Below, one piece after another: positions 22,641 to 31,057 of a stretch of DNA of 64,000 nucleotides. The DNA is from Callorhinus ursinus (Eukaryota > Chordata > Mammalia > Carnivora > Otariidae). Position 1 is the stretch's first letter. Each line of letters opens with the position of its first letter. The DNA is taken from assembly GCF_003265705.1 (NCBI RefSeq), contig NW_020313057.1, positions 8,214,471-8,278,470 of the forward strand. Reading direction: 5' to 3'. A program made the translations under genes and the position numbers. The notes below the pieces were generated by a model. It was not told where the DNA came from. It ran no database searches and was given only the letters and a program-made list of their open reading frames with translations.

Positions 22641-23198
22641 TCATTACTCAAAGGTTTGTATGGCTGAACAAGCTATTTGAGCAGATGAGAACTGGCTCCT
22701 CTGATGAATTTGAGAAGGAAGAGAAAGGGACAGTTGCTCGCTTTGGGCTCTCACCAGTGTTCACCTTGACAAGACAAGCAGTGAGCAGCAACAACAGAAT
22801 GATTTGAAGATGCCAAAAGGACTTCCGGTCTCTAAATACCCCTCAGTTCCTACCCAGGAGACTTTTAACTCCCCATGCTGAGACTGTAAGAGAAGGAGAT
22901 AAATATCACAACAAAAAATGCCCTTGCATTTTCTTCCCTGTACTTGGTAGACACCAAATGCATACTTATTGAGTTAAAAAGATGAATTAGAATGACTCTC
23001 CCAAAGCTGTCTCAGTGTCTGTCTCTGGAAATAGAGAGCAAAACTATTTTTATTCACAAATGAATACAGATTTGCTGACATCAGTGACATCCGGGGATAA
23101 TAAAATTTATGTGGTGGGTGATGAACACCACGGGACATCCCAAGCAGGGCAGGGTTTAAATGGGCAGCTCCAATGGTTCTCCCTATCCAAGAGGCATC
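22641..23198. other. Unassigned DNA
   Basis: No gene recognised. The 170-codon minus-strand frame at 22974-23486 runs from here into the solo LTR and has no domain, so it is treated as chance. Confidence 0.45.
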
Positions 23199-23202
23199 AG
23201 GT

Positions 23203-23742
23203 TGTAGGGGAGGAAAAAATAATTTTCCTTTTACCCTTCTAGGTTGTTGGCTGAGACCCACCCCCTTTAATAAAAAACAGATTAACAGGAGAAAAACAAA
23301 CAGGAATTTAATAACATGTATACCTCCTGTATGCATGGGAGAGACCAAGAAAACTGAGTAACTCCCTAAAATGGCCCAAACCACCAACCTTAAATACCAT
23401 CTCCAGCTAAACACCAAAGAAGATGGGCCATGGGAGTTACGGGAGGCTATCAGGAAAAGCACAGCAAACAAGGGTAAGGTTGTCATATGGATTTAGGTCT
23501 TTGCCTTCCCCATTGATAAGAGTTTCTTAGAGATTTAGTCATTTTTCTCTTCTTGGTACAGAGAGGGTGATACCCTTACAAACGAATATTTCCCTTATAA
23601 ATGTAAATGTCTCTTAAAAAAACGTAACCTCAACTCAACATTCAAAGCTCTTCTTATACCTGCTGTTGCCTAAAAATAATCAGCCTAACGTAATCCTTAT
23701 GCCAGAGACATATTTTGGAGTGACATATTCTGTTCCCCTTCA
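23203..23742 (-). mobile_element. Solo LTR, class I-type endogenous retrovirus, exact 4-bp TSD
   Basis: The block begins TGTAGGGGAGG and ends CCCCTTCA on the plus strand and is flanked by AGGT at 23199-23202 and AGGT at 23743-23746. On the minus strand it has a TATTTAAGG TATA-like box (complement of about 23388-23397), an ATTAAA polyadenylation signal (complement of 23307-23312) and a U5 ending in CCTCCCCTACA. TG...CA termini with a 4-bp TSD are typical of gammaretrovirus-like class I ERVs. No internal viral genes remain. The family name was not determined. Confidence 0.82.
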
Positions 23743-23746
23743 AGGT

Positions 23747-24789
23747 ACAAAGAAGTTAAATCTCAGAAGAAGGATGTTCAAGGAATGCACTGCCAATGGA
23801 GAGAGTTGCTAAGAGCAAAGGTGAATTCCTTCTTTAAAATGTACCTCCAAATGGCGCTTGCCAGCCCAGTGCTGCAAGTGGTAAACAAATTAAAATAAAC
23901 CCAATCAAATAAGCCCTGCATTTGGATCACACAATACTGAATTCAGGCCCTAATATAGCAATTAATGCTATTAACAATATTGCACATAATTTGTATTGAG
24001 AGCAAAAAAAAAGTGATAGAGCAATTTCCTTAGGAATGTGTATTAGATAGAATTCTTTGATCTTATATTCTAAATCCAGGGCTTTAGAATTTAAATGTTA
24101 TTTACTTCCCTATTCTGTAAAATGAATGGAGAATATTTCAGCAAATGATAATATGGGATTGATGAACTTATAAATACCAGGTTTTCAGTCTACTTGGAAG
24201 AAAAATGGTGCAAATGCTGAAGTATTGCTATTCAAAGAGAATGATGAATGCTTTACTTCCAGATACTTATTTATGGAGTAGGAAGCAGTTGCTTTTTTTT
24301 CTGTATTTCCAGTTAGAGGAAGTTACCAATACATGAAATGCAATAGGTCACTCTTCAAAATTGACTCATTTCCACTTTAGCAACAAGTCCTTGAACTATG
24401 GAAATTCTATAAGCTGGTCAATTTGTTCTCAGACCCAATTCTAAAATGATTCGGTTGGAAGCACAGATGTAAAAGATTCAAACACTGAACTGAATCCAGA
24501 AATATTGCGCCAATCATTTTCATTTTGCCAGATTCACCTGACCGCTTTTGCTTCTTCCCAGAACTTGTGACCAGCTCTGACTCTAAAATGTAAGGAGGAG
24601 GGTCCATAATTGGCTCTCTGATACCAAATTACCAAATGCCCTGAATTTTCATGATTAAATGCTGTGGACAAGGACTGATAGCTGCTGGAGTATTCCAGAA
24701 TCAGCCCGATTGGCTCTCTCCTTGCATCTCCAGCTGTATCTTCTTGCCTTCCCCCTGAGATGTCTTCTGTATTCCCTATTCTCCAGGTG
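23747..24789. other. Unassigned DNA
   Basis: No gene or named repeat recognised over 1 kb. The stretch at 23850-23990 is free of repeats I can identify and could be conserved non-coding DNA, but nothing in the sequence alone proves that. Confidence 0.4.
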
Positions 24790-25090
24790 TCAAGTTGTGG
24801 TTTCCAGATAGGCCCTGCTTTCCCTTCTTTACCTTTGTACCTGCTATTACCATCGCTTACCTAGAGCACCCTTTCTTTTCCCCCATTTTGTTCATTCCTA
24901 TTAGTACTTGAAAATTTCCCCAAAATGCCTTCTCAAGGAAACCTCCAAGCAGACAGTATAGAAGTTTATCTTCTGCCATAATTATGTCACAGCACCAGTC
25001 ACAAGGTGTAGTAATTATTAGTTTGACTGTAAACTCCTAAGGTACCAATGAGGCTCATTTAAATCTTTTTGAGTGAGTTAACGAATGATG
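24790..25090 (+). mobile_element. L2 3' portion, sense
   Basis: Forward L2 order is visible: CTGCTTTCCCTTCTTTACC, CCTTCTCAAGGAAACCTCCA (decayed 'ctcctcaggaaagccttcc'), CTGCCATAATTATGTCACAG, TTGACTGTAAACTCCTAAGG and TTGAGTGAGTTAACGAATGA. Diverged but collinear. Confidence 0.65.
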
Positions 25091-25559
25091 GCAGGAAGCC
25101 AAATTTTAAATTAGCATCATCATAAACTCCATGATAAATTGAAGTGAAATTGTTGGATTAAAATATGCCTCTTCTACAGGACTGTGAACCCTTAAAGGAC
25201 ACCCCCCCAAGCCCAATACCCAGAATATATAATGTATAGATGCTCAGTGAAGGAATGTAATCACATATTTTATTAGATGTACCATCATTAGTATTACCAA
25301 CAGTGGTATAGAAGATGAGTCCATTCTCTCCACACCATGCCCTGCCCCTATGTCTGGTGCATTAATACATTAGTTCTTCTCAATATTGCATTCTATTTTC
25401 CCTTTGGTATATACACATCTACAAATCTTATACCAGAGAGCGGTGTTGGTTTTTGATGTTCTACTTTCATTAAAAGCTTCTGGAATCAGAAATGCTTAAG
25501 CATTCTTAAGAAGCAGAATTAGGAAATTTTGCATCATGCTAATTTCTATGTAGTTGTTG
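25091..25559. other. Unassigned DNA with a possible second L2 tail
   Basis: AAGCCCAATACCCAGAATAT followed by TAGATGCTCAGTGAAGGAAT at 25209-25257 resembles the last bases of an L2/MIR tail. The remainder shows nothing I can name. Confidence 0.4.
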
Positions 25560-26283
25560 GACACGTTCATCCATTTATCTAACCAATTTTTGTCAAGTGT
25601 TCAATGCACTGTACTAACCTATATAGGACTGAAATTGTAAATAAGACACATAGTGTTTTTTATCATGTATTTTATATGTCAAAAGAGCATAAAGAAAAAT
25701 GAGCACATCCTTGGGATATAGTTGAGAGCTATATAAAGAAGTGAAGATATTTACCCAAACTATGGAATATCCATACTTCTAATGTCTAACCATCACTCTA
25801 TCACTGAGTGGAATTTAGATAAGAATGAGGCAATGAAACTAGTTACAGAGCTATTTCAGCAATTTGGGTGGGATAGAAATGATTGGGTTCTGTATAGATT
25901 CAGAAGGTAGAATGAACAGGATTAGATAAGCATGTAAGTGAGAGAAATAAAAGTGCAAGACGACATCTGCATTTCTAATTGAGTAAACAGTAGTGCCAGT
26001 AGTCAGTGAAATGGGGAAAAAAATGAGAAAAGCATGTTGTATAGTTAGCAGGGAGGAGAGTTGATGAGTTCAGTTTTGCGTATATTAATCTACATACCTG
26101 GAGAACATCTGTGTGGAGCTGTTCAATGTGCAGCTGGATCTCAAAGGTTTATAGTTGGTAGTCAACTGCTTAAGGAAAATCACTGGAGCCATGAAAGTGA
26201 ATGTGATATCCCAGGGAGAGTGTACAGTACAAGGGAAAAAAAATGGCCTAGGATATAATCTATAAATAGTTACACATAAAACG
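25560..26283 (-). mobile_element. L2, antisense, part 1
   Basis: Starts at the L2 3' end read in reverse (TTCATCCATTTATCTAACCA, TTGTCAAGTGTTCAATGCAC, TGTACTAACCTATATAGGAC) and continues inward with GAGCTATTTCAGCAATTTGG, GATTCAGAAGGTAGAATGAA, GAGTTGATGAGTTCAGTTTT and GGAGCCATGAAAGTGAATG. The element is split by a SINEC at 26295 and resumes beyond it. Coding capacity is long gone. Confidence 0.8.
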
Positions 26284-26294
26284 TGAACAGAGAA
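26284..26294. repeat. Target-site duplication, left copy (SINEC at 26295)
   Basis: TGAACAGAGAA here matches 26483-26493 exactly. Confidence 0.9.
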
Positions 26295-26482
26295 GTGCAC
26301 CTGGGCGGCACAGGCAGTTAAGTGTCAGACTCTTGGTTTTGGCTCAGGTCATGATCTCAGGGTCCTGGCATCGAGCCTTGAGTCCGACTCCCTGCTCCAC
26401 GCTCCATTCTCTCTCTCTCTCTCTCTCTCCCTCCCTCCCTCTCTTTCCAAAATAAATAAATAAATCTTAAAAAAAAGAAAAA
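26295..26482 (+). mobile_element. SINEC (Can-SINE), sense, exact 11-bp TSD
   Basis: Forward SINEC: head GCACCTGGGCGGCACAGGCA, then GGCTCAGGTCATGATCTCAG, GGTCCTGG, GACTCCCTGCTCCACGC, a (TC)n tract, AATAAATAAATAAATCTT and an A-rich tail. It is inserted inside an older L2. The perfect 11-bp TSD at 26284-26294 and 26483-26493 fixes the limits and shows that the L2 sequence is continuous across the site. Confidence 0.97.
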
Positions 26483-26493
26483 TGAACAGAGAA
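26483..26493. repeat. Target-site duplication, right copy (SINEC at 26295)
   Basis: Exact copy of TGAACAGAGAA at 26284-26294. Confidence 0.9.
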
Positions 26494-26760
26494 ATAGGGG
26501 CCATCAAAGAAGCCAGGAGGTAACAGAGAAATTAGGAGATTATTAAAAGCAAAATAAGAAAGAATTATATTTCAAGAAGAAATGTCATTTGAGAGCTACT
26601 ACTTGATAAATGCTAAAAACAATTCATTGCTCTTACCAACAATGTGGATGTCAATGATGTTGGCAAAAATTAATGGAATAACAGAATCTTTGGAAGAAAA
26701 TGAATCTTGGCAGAAACAGATAAAACCTACTGGTTAGAAGAGACTTAATTTAAAGGTAGT
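26494..26760 (-). mobile_element. L2, antisense, part 2
   Basis: The L2 resumes after the SINEC: AAGCCAGGAGGTAACAGAG, ATTTCAAGAAGAAATGTCAT, TTGATAAATGCTAAAAACAA, TTACCAACAATGTGGATGTC and AATGATGTTGGCAAAAATTA are decayed forms of interior L2 phrases in the right order. Confidence 0.65.
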
Positions 26761-26864
26761 TAAATAATTTTAAAATGGAGAGACATTAATGAAACTAGAA
26801 TTAATATGTCAGTAGGGGAAATCCTTTCTAAGCATGTCAGGACTGACAATATAACCTTGTAGAT

Positions 26865-27060
26865 AAAGCACTGGGTTTGATTTCAAATCTCAGCTCTTCA
26901 CACACTACCCATCTATGGTTACTTCAACACATTGTTTTGAGAGCTTCGGGTCTCCTGTTTATAAAATAGGCATAATAATGCTAGCTATGCATGGGTTTTG
27001 GAAAAATGAAGCCCCCAACATAATGTCTAGGACAAATTGGGCCCTGAAGTATGTGAATGA
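26865..27060 (+). mobile_element. MIR, sense
   Basis: GGGTTTGATTTCAAATCTCA, GCTCTTCACACACTACCC, ATGGTTACTTCAACACATTG, GGTCTCCTGTTTATAAAATA and GGCATAATAATGCTAGC give forward MIR order from the tRNA-derived part to the conserved core. Confidence 0.7.
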
Positions 27061-27384
27061 ATATAATTTATTAAAATAAACAGGGTCTTGGCCTGTCGTC
27101 TGAGTAAAGGGACTAAGAAAGCAGACAGGAATTCGAAAGTTGCCTGGGACATGGGAAAAACATGGGTAAGAGAGATGAAGAATTAAAGAAATCATGCTAG
27201 GAAGAAGGTTGGGTGACCCTCGATGCCTGGGATGAAGATTAGATTTCATTTAAAGAGGAAGTGAACACACACAGACTAGCAAGATGGAAAGTTCCTTCCC
27301 ATTGGTTATAAATCTCTTTGAAGGCAGAAAATTTGAAGGATATAGCCACAAAACTATCATCTTGATCATCACCATCACTGTCTT
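27061..27384. other. Unassigned DNA
   Basis: No gene or named repeat recognised between two MIR copies. Confidence 0.4.
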
Positions 27385-27620
27385 TATCATCTCAACTAAT
27401 ATTCTTGAATGCTTTCCATATGCCAGGTTAAGAGTCAAGCCTTCCTATGCATTATCTCATGCAATCTTCATCACCATCCAGTGAAGCATGCACTACTATT
27501 ATCCTCATTTTAATGATAAGAAAATAGGCACTTAAGTAAGCAGCACTTACTTTACTCAAAGGGCACAAAATCAATGAGGAGAAGACCCAGAATGAGGATG
27601 TTCCTTCAAGGAAGGGGTAT
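27385..27620 (-). mobile_element. MIR, antisense, near full length
   Basis: CTCAACTAATATTCTTGAAT, TGCTTTCCATATGCCAGG, TGCATTATCTCATGCAATC, TCCTCATTTTAATGATAAG and TTTACTCAAAGGGCACAAA follow the whole MIR in reverse, from its L2-like tail to the tRNA-derived half. Confidence 0.75.
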
Positions 27621-27950
27621 TCAAAGAACATTGAGTTAAAAACCCATTACACAAATCATATCACTAATTCTTCCGGTATTCCTAAAACCAAAGTTATTTT
27701 ATCTATCTGAAATCTGAAACAGAGGGGGAAAAAAAAAAAACGCTCCCAGGCAAAGACACAATTAGTAGTAGAGCCAGGCAATGGCTAACTCTTCTGAGTG
27801 TTTTTCTTACAACACAGATCTTTTTACTGCCCAGTAAATGAAGAGTGAAGATACACATTTTGCTTTCAAGCCTTCAAGGAGCTGTAATAAAGACTTGGCA
27901 TGTATGATGTGAAAAGTGTTGTAGTCTGATCTTTACCAATACAGGGGGAC
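27621..27950. other. Unassigned DNA with an A12 run
   Basis: No gene recognised. A G5-A12 homopolymer junction occurs at about 27724-27740. Confidence 0.4.
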
Positions 27951-27957
27951 TTCTGGT

Positions 27958-27990
27958 TCTTTTTCTTTCTTTCTTTCTTTCTTTTTTTTA
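27958..27990. repeat. (TTTC)n microsatellite
   Basis: Tandem TTTC units ending in a T run, at the edge of a SINEC-rich segment. Confidence 0.85.
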
Positions 27991-28032
27991 ACCCAACATA
28001 GAACAATTCTATTATTCTTAATAAGGACACAG

Positions 28033-28241
28033 GTCTTGCTTTCCTTTTTTTTTTTTTTTTTAAGATTTTACTTATTTTTTTGAGAGTTAGAGAGAGACAG
28101 AGCACGAGCGGGGGCAGGGGCAGAGGGAGAAGCAACTCCCTGCTGAGCAGGGAGCCCGACGTGGGACTCAACCCCAGGACCCTGAGATCGTGACCTGAGC
28201 CAAAGGCAGATGCTTGACTGACTGAGCCACCCAGGCGCCCC
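28033..28241 (-). mobile_element. SINEC (Can-SINE), antisense
   Basis: Reverse-complement SINEC: T17 run, AAGATTTTACTTATTTTTTT, (GA)-rich block, CAGAGGGAGAAGCAACTCCC, GAGCAGGGAGCCCGACGTGG, GATCGTGACCTGAGCC and the head CTGAGCCACCCAGGCGCCCC. AGGACACAG flanks it at 28024-28032 and 28242-28250, and the similarity continues weakly beyond 9 bp (GTCTTGCT versus ATCCTTCT). The well-kept GGCGCC head suggests a moderately young copy. Confidence 0.95.
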
Positions 28242-28250
28242 AGGACACAG

Positions 28251-28995
28251 ATCCTTCTGATGTTCTCTTTTATGTTATCCTACGGTCTTTGCCATGAGTG
28301 AAAATGTATTTCTCCCTCCTACATCCTCTCTCACATCCTTACTTGCAATGCACTTGAATTTTACCTGATAGCCCCTTTATCTTTCCATTTTTTGGAGTCT
28401 ATCATTCCCTAATTCTGTAAATTTCTTATACATCAAACCCAAGCCCCATGGTTGATCACATAAGCACATTTCACCAAGTCTATAACTGTATTATGCCCAG
28501 GCTTTCCCAACTGTCTGCATGGTACACTTATCTTCTAGATCAGTAGGACTATTTGTCTTTTTACTCTTACAGTGGAATGGCCAAACCCCTAGATTAAAGA
28601 GCAAAACTCAATGGATGAAGCCGCGAATTCATGATCTCTAATCCTAACTGACCACGTGGTGCCAGACACTCCTGCTTTTTTGTCCTTGACACTTGGTTTA
28701 ACTCTCCTCTGCTCTGTTACAGTTCCGAAATCACAACACCCCTCTCCAGTCCTCAATCTCCATTTGATCTTGGAAGTTTGCTTGCATGATATTTCATCAA
28801 GGAGATTAAGGCCATGAAAGGACAAGCTGCATCAGTTCAGCCATCAGTGCTCCCTCTTTACTGACTGTTTGTCTGAGGTGTTTTTCTTCCTGTACAGGAT
28901 CAGAGCTTCCACCTTGACCCTTCGTTTGATCCCATTCTGCTTCCTTTGGACTTTTGTTCCATGAGCTATGCCTTCTCCCTCCTGTAATTTTTTCT
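28251..28995. other. Unassigned pyrimidine-rich DNA, possibly diverged L2/CR1
   Basis: No gene recognised. The 3' part (CTTCCACCTTGACCCTTCG, CCTTCTCCCTCCTGTAATTT) faintly recalls CR1/L2-type interior sequence on the plus strand, but I cannot support a firm call. Confidence 0.35.
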
Positions 28996-29122
28996 AATTA
29001 TTATTTTTATTTATTTTTTAAAGACTTTTTAAAATAATCCCTACACCCAGTGTGGAGCTTGAACTCCCAACCCTGAGATCTAGGAGCTGTATGCTCCACA
29101 CACTGAGTCAACCAGGCACCCC
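28996..29122 (-). mobile_element. SINEC, short subtype, antisense
   Basis: Read in reverse this is a short Can-SINE: head GGGGTGCCTGGTTGACTCAG, then GAGCATACAGCTCCTAGATC, TCAGGGTTGGGAGTTCAAGC, TCCACACTGGGTGTAGGGAT, then a TTTTAAAAAG tail. It lacks the long (TC)n middle of the other copies, as in the shorter subfamilies. It lies directly next to another SINEC at 29128. Confidence 0.9.
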
Positions 29123-29127
29123 TGTTA

Positions 29128-29334
29128 TTTTTATTTATTTATTTTTTTAAAGATTTTATTTATTTATTTGAGAGAGAGAGAATGAGAGACAGAGAGCACG
29201 AGAGGGAAGAGGGTCAGAGGGAGAAGCAGACTCCCCGCTGAGCAGGGAGCCCGATGTGGGACTCAATCCCGGGACTCCAGGATCATGACCTGAGCTGAAG
29301 GCAGTCACCTAACCAACTGAGCCACCCAGGCGCC
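29128..29334 (-). mobile_element. SINEC (Can-SINE), antisense
   Basis: Full-length reverse copy: AAAGATTTTATTTATTTATT, (GA)n block, CAGAGGGAGAAGCAGACTCC, GAGCAGGGAGCCCGATGTGG, GATCATGACCTGAGCTGAAG and CTGAGCCACCCAGGCGCCC. Flanks on both sides are TATTTTTTATTTTTTT-like, consistent with insertion into the poly-A tail of the antisense L1 that begins just after it. Confidence 0.95.
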
Positions 29335-29340
29335 CTATTT

Positions 29341-30986
29341 TTTATTTTTTTATCAAAAATTTTTTAGAGTAATTTTAGATCTACAGAAAAATTATGAAGA
29401 TAGTAGAGAGACTTCCCATATACCCTCTACCATGTTACTTTTATCATTAATATCTTATTTTAGTATATGGTACATTTATCACATTTAATGAAGCAATACT
29501 AATACATTGTCATTCATTAAAATCCAAAGTTCAGATTGTGTTGCACAGTCCCATCCAAGATATCACATAGCGTTTTGTTATCATTTTTCCATAACTTCCT
29601 CTGGTTGTGACAGTATCTCCAGCTTCCTCATCATGGTGGGAGTTTTATTTTTAGCACTGTTTTATATTCTAACACTATGAGATGTTCCAGGCTCATCTTG
29701 TGTGTTTCATGTCCCAGTTCTCGCATCAGTCATTTATCCAACAAGCCATTGTTACCTATATTGGAAAATGGAATTAGAAACCCAGATTTAGGCACTAGGT
29801 CTCCTTGTTGCTACTGCAGTGTCATTACCTCTAGGCCCTCTGAGCTATCAGAGCAAGGAAATATATGCATCTATGCTAATCTGTGTATATGCACATATCT
29901 TGTAAAAATATGCAGTTTTTTCTATATGTAATATCTGTATCTATACTAAGCTAAGCATATGTTCATACTCATGTCCATAATTCTAATCCATCATCATTCT
30001 AGACTTCTTCCCTTGTTAATTTGTAATATTCCACTCCAACAATAAGAAATTTGGCTTCCATCACATACCATCCCTCTACTTGATTGTTCAGTTGCAGTAT
30101 ACGTATACAGTAGTTTCAGAATTGTTGATCCATTGGGAAAGAAATTTATCAACTAGAGTACAGTTCTTATGTACAGTTCCTTTGCCTTAACTTTTTATAG
30201 ACTCTACTCATTCCCAAAGTTACTTAGGTCAGTACCTTCTCCTCTCCCTCTTCAGAGATATTTTTTCATATGTTTCTTTTTTGTTTGTTTCGTACATTTC
30301 TAATATGGTTAGAGTCATCATGACATTCCACATTTTATCCTGAAATCTCCTGGCTTTTTGAATGATTTTTTAAATTAGGGTGCATTACAGTTCTCTCTTT
30401 TTGTGGTAAAATTCTGTAAGTTTTGACAAATACACTGTCATGTGTTGGCCATTTCAATATCACACAAAATAGTTTCAGCACTTTAAAATATCTCCTATGC
30501 TTCACCTGTTCAACCCACCTACCCAAGAGCCCCTGGAAACTAGTCATCTGTATCATCTTTACTGTTTTGCCTTTTCCAGGATATCATATAAATAGTATTA
30601 CACAGCCTTTTCAGACTGGTTTCTTTTACTTAGCAATATACATTTGCAATTCATTCAATATTTGCAGTTTGTTTATATAACCAAATATTAAAGGATATTT
30701 TGGTTGCTTCTAATTTTGAGCAATTATGAATGAAGCTGCTATTAACATTTGCAGGCATGCTTTTGTGTGGACATAGGTTTTCAAATCAGTTGGTTAAATA
30801 CTTAGGGGCAGGACTGCTGGATAAGACAATATTTAGCTTTATTAAAAATTGTCAAACTCTCTTTCAGCATGGTTCTACCCCTTTGCATTCCCACAAGCAG
30901 TGAATGAAACTTTCTTTTCCTCTGTATCCTCGCCAGCAATTGGTATGGACATTGTGGCCAGAGGGGTTAAGAGTTAGCTATTCTAA
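29341..30986 (-). mobile_element. L1M, antisense, 3' UTR to ORF2 end
   Basis: The plus strand is the reverse complement of an old mammalian L1. After the T-rich start come phrases of the L1M 3' UTR (TTTTAGATCTACAGAAAAAT, TTCAGATTGTGTTGCACAG), then CAATTATGAATGAAGCTGCT, GGCAGGACTGCTGGATAAGA, TTCTACCCCTTTGCATTCCC and TCCTCGCCAGCAATTGG. The copy is continuous with 31058-34110 except for a 53-bp L1 insertion. Many indels and stops rule out activity. Confidence 0.9.
30969..30986. repeat. Target-site duplication, left copy (tiny L1 at 30987)
   Basis: The 18-mer AAGAGTTAGCTATTCTAA is repeated exactly at 31040-31057. Confidence 0.95.
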
Positions 30987-31039
30987 AACTAATGATGTAA
31001 TATATGGTGATTAACATAACAATAAAAAATTAAAAAAAA
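30987..31039 (+). mobile_element. 53-bp 5'-truncated L1 insertion (carnivore L1 3' end)
   Basis: AACTAATGATGTAATATATG, GTGATTAACATAACAATAAA and an A-rich tail correspond to only the last part of the carnivore L1 3' UTR seen in full at 36900-36972 and, in reverse, at 47405-47470. An exact 18-bp target duplication brackets the piece. It was produced by reverse transcription that stopped almost at once, into an older L1. Confidence 0.95.
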
Positions 31040-31057
31040 AAGAGTTAGCTATTCTAA
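31040..31057. repeat. Target-site duplication, right copy (tiny L1 at 30987)
   Basis: Exact copy of the 18-mer at 30969-30986. Confidence 0.95.

Noticed and set aside
22974..23486. 170-codon minus-strand open frame
   Set aside because: Half of it lies inside a solo LTR, the rest is unassigned, and the product has no recognisable domain.
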